NCBI GenBank assembly: GCA_934773085.1
Contig: CAKVMU010000101.1
Coordinates: 1-6,320 of the forward strand
DNA: 6,320 bases
Origin: an uncultured Candidatus Melainabacteria bacterium
GTDB taxonomy: Bacteria > Cyanobacteriota > Vampirovibrionia > Gastranaerophilales > Gastranaerophilaceae
Direction: 5' to 3'
Shown: one piece after another, positions 1-5,308 of the stretch
Position numbering within the stretch: position 1 is the first letter of the stretch
How the letters are laid out: the number at the start of each line of letters is the position of its first letter
Translations under genes and position numbers: made by a program
The notes under the pieces: model-generated
Databases searched by the model: none
Seen by the model: only the letters and a program-made list of their open reading frames with translations
What the model was told of the DNA's origin: nothing

Positions 1-1
1 G

Positions 2-646
2 CCGGAAACTATAGCAAATGCGGTTGATTTTATCAAATCTAACTGCAAAAAAATTGATACTTTGATTAATATTGCATGATGTGTGGTTGCCGGCCCTATT
101 GAGAGAATTTCAATTGACGAAATAAGAAGACAATTTGATGTGAATGTGTTTGGTCATTTAGAGTTAACACAGGGTCTTTTGGATTTGTTGGATAATGGAA
201 AAATTATTAATGTAAGTTCAATGTCAAGTTATGGTGTTTTTCCTTTTATTTCACCATATTGTGCATCAAAAAGATGTTTGGATATGTTTTTTAACTCACT
301 GCTAATCGAAAATAAGAAAAATTTAAAAATTGTTTCCATAAAACCAGGAGTGATTGCGACACCGCTATGGGGCAAGTCTGTTGAAGAGAATTTGAAATAT
401 TTGGGTAATTGTGGTGGGTACGAAAAAGAGATGAACTATGTTATTTCTAATGCAAAGAAAAACGAAACAAAAGGTTTATCTCCTCAAGAAGTTGTAAAAA
501 TTATCTTGAAAGCTGACAGGGCTGTTAATCCGAAACTTTCATACACGGTTGGTCGAGACGCATTTGTTGCATCTTTGATTTCCAAATTGCCTCAAAGTAT
601 TATAAATAGGCTTGTGAAATTCGGCATTAAAACCAGAATGAAGTAG
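2..646 (+). pseudogene. SDR-family NAD(P)-dependent oxidoreductase, 5'-truncated by window edge and interrupted by in-frame TGA
   Basis: A short-chain dehydrogenase/reductase of the classical type, probably acting on an alcohol or ketone group with NAD(P)H in the cytoplasm; the substrate is unknown. The frame is open from base 2. It reads IDTLINIA, then TGA (77-79), then CVVAGPIE, and continues to TAG at 644-646. This matches the SDR NNAG strand, with the stop in the glycine position. Downstream the catalytic set is complete: Asn in VNVFG (codon at 143), Ser in NVSSMSS, and YCASK (YxxxK), with Ser 13 residues before Tyr as usual. KPGVIATPLW is the PG/T cofactor motif after beta-6. The Rossmann glycine motif would lie left of the window. 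If translated only downstream, the best start would be GTG at 83, but it has no Shine-Dalgarno and would give 187 residues without the NAD-binding half. Hence I call it broken, unless the TGA is a sequence error. SDR identity is very secure; pseudogene status is moderate. Confidence 0.8.
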
Positions 647-708
647 AATCAGGTGCCTTAAAAGCATTGTCTTTTTTGTAGTTTTTTATGTAAAGAATTG
701 TTAAAAAC

Positions 709-734
709 TTGCTACGAAATTAGCAAATTTTTTT
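709..734 (+). terminator. intrinsic terminator downstream of SDR gene
   Basis: TTGCTA (709-714), a 6-base loop CGAAAT and TAGCAA (721-726) form a stem that runs into a run of T (728-734). Five A before the stem could extend the pairing with the T-run after a C/A mismatch. It lies 63 bp after the SDR stop. A weaker G-U-rich hairpin followed by T6 sits nearer, at about 652-678. Confidence 0.6.
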
Positions 735-786
735 CTGTTGGATTTTTTATATAGATATAAAGCTCTCTCTTCTTATTTAAACGGAC

Positions 787-819
787 AGGCCTTGGTAATA
801 TACTCAAGGTCTTTTTTTT
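787..819 (+). terminator. intrinsic terminator upstream of the anti-sigma operon
   Basis: AGGCCTTG (787-794) pairs with CAAGGTCT (805-812), with one G-U pair and a 10-base loop, followed by eight T (812-819). This is a strong Rho-independent terminator. As a terminator already lies at 709-734, this one either backs it up, ends a short transcript starting between the two, or attenuates read-through into the sigma-factor operon. Confidence 0.7.
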
Positions 820-826
820 ATACTTT

Positions 827-858
827 TTGAACATTTTAGGAAGTTTTTTCGTTATAAT
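827..858 (+). promoter_or_regulatory. candidate ECF-type promoter, overlapping a TATAAT box, for the anti-sigma/sigma operon
   Basis: TGAAC (828-832) is followed by 17 bases and then CGTT (850-853). This fits the general ECF pattern of an AAC-containing -35 and a CG-containing -10 spaced 16-17 bases apart. A TATAAT hexamer (853-858) overlaps the -10, so the housekeeping sigma might also use the site, although no good -35 lies 17 bases upstream of it. The predicted start near 860-865 gives a very short leader just before the Shine-Dalgarno. This suggests autoregulation by the sigma factor encoded at 1222-1719; that is inference. Confidence 0.45.
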
Positions 859-863
859 GATAC

Positions 864-869
864 AAGAGG
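864..869 (+). promoter_or_regulatory. ribosome binding site that fixes the anti-sigma start
   Basis: AAGAGG lies 8 bases before ATG 878. The frame is open further upstream to TTG 827, but that start has no Shine-Dalgarno, and the added residues would overlap the promoter elements. ATG 878 is therefore preferred. Confidence 0.75.
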
Positions 870-877
870 TAATTAAT

Positions 878-1225
878 ATGGATAAGAAATGTTCAAAATA
901 TGAAGGCTTGTTTGTCTTTTCAGATGAAGAAACCTTGAATCAACACATTAATGAGTGTGAGGATTGCGCTGCTGAACATAAAAAGATGGAGCGGGTTTCT
1001 GAGCTTATAGGAGAGGTCAAATCATACTACAAAGCACAAAATCGTAGGGCAAAGAAAATGAAAATTGCTTGTGTATTTCTGTTGTTTATTTTCTTTGGAG
1101 GTTTTTTCGGAGTGGTATCTAATGATAGTGATTACGCTGATGCATTAATGTACGGTGATACATTATCTGCGGAAGACTTGGGTTTTCCGGTCGATTCATA
1201 TGGGTTGTTAATGGTGGATGAATGA
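878..1225 (+). CDS. membrane-anchored zinc-finger (ZAS-type) anti-sigma factor
   Basis: A 115-residue predicted anti-sigma factor that would hold the ECF sigma factor encoded next to it at the inner membrane. The N-terminal cytoplasmic part has the ZAS motif HxxxCxxC (His23, Cys27, Cys30), with Cys5 a possible fourth zinc ligand. One hydrophobic segment follows a basic stretch (NRRAKKMK) and spans about residues 63-80. A short acidic tail of about 35 residues (81-115) would face the periplasm, so the topology is cytoplasmic N-terminus, one pass, periplasmic C-terminus. Its TGA stop overlaps the sigma-factor ATG (ATGA), implying translational coupling. The order is unusual, because in most ECF pairs the sigma gene comes first. 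The sequence is too divergent from named families for a gene symbol. Function is inferred from the motif, topology and neighbour. Confidence 0.82.
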   Translation: MDKKCSKYEGLFVFSDEETLNQHINECEDCAAEHKKMERVSELIGEVKSYYKAQNRRAKKMKIACVFLLFIFFGGFFGVVSNDSDYADALMYGDTLSAEDLGFPVDSYGLLMVDE

Positions 1226-1719
1226 ACTTTAGCGAACTAATTAAGACAAATAAAGAAAATGTGAAGAGTATAATTAGACTTATAACAAAACAAGAAAATG
1301 AAGACCTTGAACAAGAAGTCTATATAAAGGTGTGGAAGAACGCTGATAAGTATGAGGAAAGAGGCAGTTTTAAAAGCTGGATAAATACGGTAGCAAAAAA
1401 TGTTTCCAAAGATTATTTAAAATCAGCAGGGTTCAGAAACTCTTCAAATACAACTTCGGATGAATATGCGTTCGAGTGTATCAAGGATAAGAAGGAATCT
1501 CCTGAAAAGGCTGTTATATCAATGGAAAGGCAGAAACGGATTATAAGTGAAATAGATTCTCTTCGTCCGAAATTGCGTGAGGTAATTATGTTGTGTGAAA
1601 TTCAAGGTTTTACATATGAAGAGGCTGCACAAAAACTCAAATGTCCTGTAGGAACAGTGAAATCAAGAATATTTAATGCGAAAAAAATTCTTGCGGAAAG
1701 ATTAGAAGATTTATTATAA
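1222..1719 (+). CDS. ECF (group IV) RNA polymerase sigma factor
   Basis: A 165-residue sigma-70-family protein containing only regions 2 and 4, the layout and size of extracytoplasmic-function sigma factors. Region 2 spans about residues 8-67, with DLEQEVYIKVWKNA (28-41, core-polymerase contact) and GSFKSWINTVAKN (48-60, -10 recognition). A linker of about 40 residues follows. Region 4 spans about 107-158, with a helix-turn-helix at 130-154 (GFTYEEAAQKLKCPVGTVKSR reads across the two helices) that would bind the -35. The ATG overlaps the anti-sigma stop, with GGTGG only 4 bases before it, so translation is probably coupled. The product likely directs polymerase to envelope-stress genes, including its own operon and the LTxxQ gene 13 bases downstream. 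The regulon is unknown. Confidence 0.93.
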   Translation: MNFSELIKTNKENVKSIIRLITKQENEDLEQEVYIKVWKNADKYEERGSFKSWINTVAKNVSKDYLKSAGFRNSSNTTSDEYAFECIKDKKESPEKAVISMERQKRIISEIDSLRPKLREVIMLCEIQGFTYEEAAQKLKCPVGTVKSRIFNAKKILAERLEDLL

Positions 1720-1720
1720 A

Positions 1721-1727
1721 AGAGAGG
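1721..1727 (+). promoter_or_regulatory. ribosome binding site that fixes the LTxxQ-protein start
   Basis: AGAGAGG ends 5 bases before ATG 1733. A GTG at 1727 in the same frame overlaps this site and would add only two residues before the signal peptide. ATG 1733 is clearly the better start. Confidence 0.8.
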
Positions 1728-1732
1728 TGTTT

Positions 1733-2248
1733 ATGAAAAAGCTATTGATTTTGACATGTTTGCTTATTCTCGCATCAACAGGTGTGAATGCGGCTGAAAA
1801 TGTGAAGGCGCAACAACCGGCAAATGCTCAGGAAATTCAAAAAAGCAGAGAAATTATTAAAGCTCAAAGAGATGCTGCATTTGAAAGACGTTTAGGTTTA
1901 ACCGAGGTTCAAAAACTTAAAGCGAAGCAAATTCGCCAAAAAGGGCATGAAGCTTTAAAGCCTGTAATGGAAGAAATTAAGGCAAAGAAACAGGAAGCAG
2001 AAATGATTCGTCGTTCAAGAATGGCTGTAAGAATGCAAGAAGAAAAATTGACAGAGATTGATGCTGAGTTGGCTGTTTTAGAAAAAAAAGCCAATGAAAT
2101 CAGAAAAGCTAATATGAAAGAGTTTGAATCAATTTTGACAAAACAGCAGAAAAAGATATTGAAAGATATGAAAAAAGAAGGTCGTGACAGATACAGAGCT
2201 GCACATCCTATGATGCCACCGGTTTTGCCTTGTCATCATCAACAATAG
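1733..2248 (+). CDS. secreted periplasmic LTxxQ-motif protein (Spy/CpxP/CnrX-like)
   Basis: A 171-residue predicted periplasmic protein. Residues 1-20 form a signal peptide (MKK, hydrophobic core, cleavage after VNA). The mature protein is almost wholly helical and highly charged. It carries two LTxxQ motifs, LTEVQ (56-60) and LTKQQ (135-139), about 79 residues apart, with a long Lys/Glu/Arg-rich helical stretch between them. This is the pattern of Spy/CpxP chaperones and of the metal sensors ZraP and CnrX. The C-terminal tail HPMMPPVLPCHHQQ (158-171) contains three His, two Met and one Cys, which could bind metal. It starts 13 bases after the sigma-factor stop, so it is in the same transcript. 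I infer either a periplasmic chaperone controlled by the ECF factor or a sensor acting on the anti-sigma tail. The fold assignment is good; the exact role is open. Confidence 0.82.
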   Translation: MKKLLILTCLLILASTGVNAAENVKAQQPANAQEIQKSREIIKAQRDAAFERRLGLTEVQKLKAKQIRQKGHEALKPVMEEIKAKKQEAEMIRRSRMAVRMQEEKLTEIDAELAVLEKKANEIRKANMKEFESILTKQQKKILKDMKKEGRDRYRAAHPMMPPVLPCHHQQ

Positions 2249-2250
2249 TT

Positions 2251-2288
2251 AAAAAAAGAGAGGAATTGAAAAATTCCTCTCTTTTTTT
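2251..2288. terminator. bidirectional intrinsic terminator between convergent genes
   Basis: A perfect 17-bp inverted repeat: A7 plus GAGAGGAATT at 2251-2267, loop GAAA (2268-2271), and the exact complement at 2272-2288. T-runs follow the stem on both strands. It ends the sigma-factor operon on + and the HEAT-repeat gene on -, whose TAA stop (2288-2290) overlaps the last base of the repeat. Confidence 0.92.
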
Positions 2289-3484
2289 TATTTCATATCT
2301 TCCATACTTGCTAGAGCAATAATTGCATTCTTTGCTACATAAGGGTTTGCATCTTTTGCTGCGAGTGAGAACAGAGAAATTAATTCGTCTTTGTATTCCG
2401 GTCTTCTGATGTATCTCAATGCGTCTATTGCTGCAATTTTAACCCCTGAATTTTGGTTGTATCTAAGAGTGTCAACAACGGTTGATACACCAGGCAAATC
2501 TGTCATTGGAACTACGTTTCCGGTATGCTTGAAAACTTCATCCGTATAAACTTTGGCTAAAGCTGCCATTGTATACAATGCGTATTCTTTATTCCTTTCA
2601 GCTTGTTCCATATCAGTGAGAGTTGCAGCGGACTTTTTCTCTGCATCAGTTAAAGTGTACGGCAATTCAATTTTATCGAGGTTTTCACCGTTAGCCTTTG
2701 CTTGTTCTTTAATTAGTTCATTTACGATAATTTTTTTTCTGGCATTAATCTGCTCCGGACTTGGTGGAGTTAAGTCGGAAGTGTCTTTTTGTACAATATC
2801 GATTAAGCTCATAAATATTTCTTTTACAACATATGGAACTGCATTTTGCGGGTTTTCCATTGAAATCTTTGCAATTTCTTCCATTTGTGTTGCTTGAACA
2901 TCGTAGTCTTTGTCAGAAAGATTTGCGACTACTTTTGCCACATCAACATCAGGTTTAATGTCTTGAGGAGGAACTATTTCAACTGTTTTTCCATGGAATG
3001 CAAGTCCACTTTTTTCGGCTTCAACAGTTGTAACGTTCGGCTCCGGAACTTTTACCGCTTCAGCTTTTACTTCGTCTATTTCTGCATTTTTGAGTTCCGC
3101 ATCCTTTACTTCTGAATCTTTTTCTTCAGGTTTTTTGTTTTCAAGCCCTTCGAATTCAATTTCTGCATTGATAAGGGTTCTGTTATTAATTAAGTTTGTT
3201 TGGTAAGCAACCGGCAAAACAGGCGCAATTCCTGCCATATCATATGTTACAATTCCGGAAGCATTCGGGTAATTGTATACAGGTTTTATTTCCGGTCTCT
3301 TAACTCCGGCATTCACTCTTGGTCTGTTAACTTCAATATTTACTGCATTGTAAACACCATTGTCACCGTCTTCGCTTTTAAATCCTTCCGGAATATTTGT
3401 TCTTGGGTCATTTACTTGTATTTTTACGGCATTATAATTTGATGCGTTTGTATTATTTGCTCCAACCGGTGAAATAGATGTCAT
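2288..3484 (-). CDS. HEAT-repeat protein with duplicated N-terminal motif, function unknown
   Basis: A 398-residue protein without signal peptide or membrane segment, so probably cytoplasmic. Residues 1-100 are low-complexity and Asn/Pro-rich, with a motif YNAVxIxVNxPRxN occurring twice (residues 17-30 and 45-58). Residues 108-158 are a Glu/Lys-rich helical linker. Residues 181-233 and 302-398 look like alpha-helical HEAT/armadillo repeats; the clearest second helices are SGVKIAAIDALRYI (about 346-359) and NPYVAKNAIIALASM (about 380-394). HEAT repeats bind other proteins, but no partner is evident. The start ATG (3482-3484) has AAAGGAAG (complement at 3490-3497) at good spacing. The gene lies 154 bp downstream of the motAB operon and has its own promoter candidate, so it is probably separately regulated. 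I do not recognise a named family. Confidence 0.85.
   Translation of the reverse strand: MTSISPVGANNTNASNYNAVKIQVNDPRTNIPEGFKSEDGDNGVYNAVNIEVNRPRVNAGVKRPEIKPVYNYPNASGIVTYDMAGIAPVLPVAYQTNLINNRTLINAEIEFEGLENKKPEEKDSEVKDAELKNAEIDEVKAEAVKVPEPNVTTVEAEKSGLAFHGKTVEIVPPQDIKPDVDVAKVVANLSDKDYDVQATQMEEIAKISMENPQNAVPYVVKEIFMSLIDIVQKDTSDLTPPSPEQINARKKIIVNELIKEQAKANGENLDKIELPYTLTDAEKKSAATLTDMEQAERNKEYALYTMAALAKVYTDEVFKHTGNVVPMTDLPGVSTVVDTLRYNQNSGVKIAAIDALRYIRRPEYKDELISLFSLAAKDANPYVAKNAIIALASMEDMK
3311..3436 (-). repeat. duplicated 14-codon motif inside the HEAT-protein N-terminus
   Basis: Two copies encode YNAV(K/N)I(Q/E)VN(D/R)PR(T/V)N: residues 17-30 (3395-3436) and 45-58 (3311-3352), 28 residues apart. 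Nine or more of the 14 positions are identical, but codons differ at many third positions. The protein repeat is therefore old or kept by selection, rather than a fresh DNA duplication. Confidence 0.8.
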
Positions 3485-3509
3485 ATTTGCTTCCTTTCAA
3501 AAACCTACG

Positions 3510-3536
3510 ATTATACACTGACAGAACGTCTGTAAA
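3510..3536 (-). promoter_or_regulatory. promoter candidate for the HEAT-repeat gene with palindrome in the spacer
   Basis: On the - strand TTTACA (complement of 3531-3536) and TATAAT (complement of 3510-3515) are separated by 15 bases, a perfect -10 with a short spacer. The predicted start is near 3503, about 20 bases before the ATG. The palindrome ACAGAACGTCTGT (3521-3533; 5-bp arms, 3-base centre) fills most of the spacer and touches the -35. It could be a repressor site. Confidence 0.5.
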
Positions 3537-3566
3537 AGTAAAAAATTGCGCTTATAGAATTCTAAT

Positions 3567-3593
3567 TTTACAAATGTTTACAAGCTTATACAA
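3567..3593. promoter_or_regulatory. three 10-bp-phased TTTACAA-type direct repeats (HLR1-like)
   Basis: TTTACAA (3567-3573), TTTACAA (3577-3583) and TATACAA (3587-3593) start exactly 10 bp apart, one helical turn. They lie about 64-90 bp upstream of the predicted start of the HEAT-repeat gene. The first two copies agree with the cyanobacterial HLR1 element bound by the response regulator RpaB, two (G/T)TTACA(T/A)(T/A) octamers separated by two bases, at 15 of 16 defined or free positions. A binding site for an OmpR-family regulator is a reasonable inference. Confidence 0.4.
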
Positions 3594-3638
3594 TTATTTG
3601 GATAATAATATTAGCACAAAATAAAAACTTATGTAATG

Positions 3639-4241
3639 CTAGACCAGATTAATTACCGGCAAACCTTTAAACTCAAAGATATTTTTAGTATTTCCATTTA
3701 ATTTTTCACAAGCGAGTAACGTTCCGACGATGGCTTCCAATTGTGCAACTGGCATCATATTTGTCGGCATTTCATCAAATCCGTATTCATATCTCAAAGT
3801 TGATTGCAAAAACTTGCAATCCGCAGATGAGCGCTCTTTATAGTTGGAATATAAATTAAATCTTTGTCTGGTAAGATAAACTTCATATCTTGAAACGTCA
3901 GCACCTTTTTCCTTGAGACTCATTAGCAAATCACTGCCACGAGGAGAAAAACGCTGCATCCAGTTATCCTGATTCGGAAAATCTCCACGGGAATGGATGA
4001 GTTGATATGGTTTGGAAAGCACTCTCCATTTGCCTTCAAGCATTGTGTTATCCCAAGGTAAGGAGACACAGATGACCGAATTTTTTATGGAAGGATAATT
4101 CTCAAAAAACAGTGAAACATCGTTCATAGAGAATAGTTTGTCTACGTGAATAAGTTTACCTGTTGCAATTTCTCTTACAGCGACTCCGCTTTCAACAGAA
4201 GACGTCGGTCCCAAAGAAAGACCTACTGCGTGGGTTATCAT
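3639..4241 (-). CDS. conserved-looking protein of unknown function, possible RNase H-like fold, third gene of the motAB operon
   Basis: A 200-residue cytoplasmic protein with no signal peptide or membrane helix. I do not recognise it with certainty. It opens with a glycine-rich beta-hairpin pattern (AVGLSLGP, residues 5-12; SGVAVREIATGKLIHV, 18-33). Then come the hydrophobic strand SVICVSLPWDN (55-65), the strand RYEVYLTR (118-125) and the helix AQLEAIVGTLLAC (166-178). This order resembles RNase H-like proteins of the DUF429 type, with Glu120 and Glu169 in places where acidic residues often sit. The first strand has Ser9 where a catalytic Asp would be expected, so enzymatic activity is doubtful. 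Its ATG overlaps the motB stop (ATGA) with GAGG 10 bases upstream, so it is made together with the stator. Whether it works with the motor is unknown. Confidence 0.75.
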   Translation of the reverse strand: MITHAVGLSLGPTSSVESGVAVREIATGKLIHVDKLFSMNDVSLFFENYPSIKNSVICVSLPWDNTMLEGKWRVLSKPYQLIHSRGDFPNQDNWMQRFSPRGSDLLMSLKEKGADVSRYEVYLTRQRFNLYSNYKERSSADCKFLQSTLRYEYGFDEMPTNMMPVAQLEAIVGTLLACEKLNGNTKNIFEFKGLPVINLV

Positions 4242-5308
4242 AAGCCAAAGTCCTCATCTTCAGGGATGTTGGAGTTCAGTTTGATAACTTTTTTCTCAAC
4301 TTCAGGCATGTCAGAATTATTTTCTGTTGTATTTTCTTTATCAACATTAATGTAGAGTTCCTTATTACGGTCAGAAAGTTTTTCGCTTTTTTGTTTTTGT
4401 ATACGTTTTTTGTTTTCTTCGAGCAATTTTCTCGCAGCCAAAGAAACGGAGTCTCCTTCAACGGTGCGAATTACTTCAGCCCTCTGTTTTTGAATTTCAT
4501 CTTGTTGAGCTTTGGACAAATTAAGAGTGAAATCATTCTTTGCTCCGAATTGGTTTTTGTATTTATTTTTTAATATAAGAATTTCAACACGTCTGTTTGC
4601 CGGATCTTTTGGCGAAATTGATGTTTCAAGCGGTCTTGTGTCAGCATATCCGACTGCAGAGAACAGCGATGGTGAAAATTTGAATCGACTTATCAAATAT
4701 CTTACAACAGCACTTGCTCTGGCACCGGAAAGTTCCCAGTTTGAAGGGTATGTGCTTGAGTGTATTGGAGAACTGTCAGTGTGACCTTCTACAATCATGT
4801 TATGTAATACGAATTTTTTACAAATTAACACTCCGACTTTATCTAATAATTTACGTGCATCGCTGTTCAAGTACGTTGATGCAGGCGCAAATAGATATTT
4901 ATCATCAAAGGTTAATAACAAACCTTTGTCTGTGATTTTTGACGAAATACCGTCCAATTCTCCTGCTTCGGTCAGGTCTTTAATTTCTTCATCAATTTCT
5001 TTGAATGAATCTTCTTCGTATTTTGGACTAATGTATTCAACCATTAGGGAAGGAATAAATGAATTTGCCTGTTGTTGGTCAAAAATAGACTCGCTGCCGT
5101 CCATTATAGCTTCTTGACCGTCAAACAGCTGACCTTGGCTGAATGCAGCTTTTAGAGATTCTTCAAGTTTTGCAAAATCTGTTGCATCAACTTGGGCAAG
5201 TGCATATAAAACAACGAATGTTGCGAACAAAAGTGTGATAAAATCACCATATGAAACTAGCCATCTCTCCAGATTTTCCGGTTCTTCGTGTTTTTGTTTC
5301 TTAGCCAT
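4238..5308 (-). CDS. motB: flagellar motor stator protein MotB with long C-terminal extension
   Basis: A 356-residue stator subunit that anchors the torque-generating unit to peptidoglycan. Residues 13-40 hold the MotB signature and single membrane helix, ERWLVSYGDFITLLFATF, with Asp22 the proton-carrying residue. The plug and linker follow (about 41-125). The OmpA-like peptidoglycan-binding domain covers about 126-246, with VEGHTDSSPI (173-182), YPSNWELSGARA (187-198) and NRRVEI (238-243). The VLYA ending of the helix resembles H+-driven MotB more than Na+-driven PomB/MotS. Residues 247-356 are a further 110 residues, charged and partly coiled-coil, that most MotB proteins lack or have much shorter. 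The start overlaps the motA stop by 8 bases (ATGGCTAA), the usual motAB arrangement, with AGAGG 3 bases before the ATG. Its stop overlaps the next gene. Confidence 0.96.
   Translation of the reverse strand: MAKKQKHEEPENLERWLVSYGDFITLLFATFVVLYALAQVDATDFAKLEESLKAAFSQGQLFDGQEAIMDGSESIFDQQQANSFIPSLMVEYISPKYEEDSFKEIDEEIKDLTEAGELDGISSKITDKGLLLTFDDKYLFAPASTYLNSDARKLLDKVGVLICKKFVLHNMIVEGHTDSSPIHSSTYPSNWELSGARASAVVRYLISRFKFSPSLFSAVGYADTRPLETSISPKDPANRRVEILILKNKYKNQFGAKNDFTLNLSKAQQDEIQKQRAEVIRTVEGDSVSLAARKLLEENKKRIQKQKSEKLSDRNKELYINVDKENTTENNSDMPEVEKKVIKLNSNIPEDEDFGL

Noticed and set aside
77..79. Selenocysteine at the SDR TGA
   Set aside because: The position is a structural glycine in the NNAG motif with no redox role, and no clear SECIS-like hairpin follows.
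827..877. Longer start (TTG 827) for the anti-sigma gene
   Set aside because: No ribosome binding site; the extension overlaps promoter-like elements and its residues do not fit the ZAS family. ATG 878 has a good Shine-Dalgarno.
2553..3442. Open frames on + across the HEAT-repeat gene
   Set aside because: They are antisense, Phe/Ser/Cys/Arg-rich translations with no ribosome binding sites, typical shadows of an AT-rich gene.
3577..3606. TTTACA-N18-GATAAT on +, a possible antisense promoter into the stator operon
   Set aside because: The -35 is part of the phased repeat and the region is very AT-rich; no + gene follows. Cannot be told from chance.
4146..5117. Open frames on + across motB and its neighbour
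   Set aside because: Antisense shadows of a clearly conserved gene, with no domain-like sequence.
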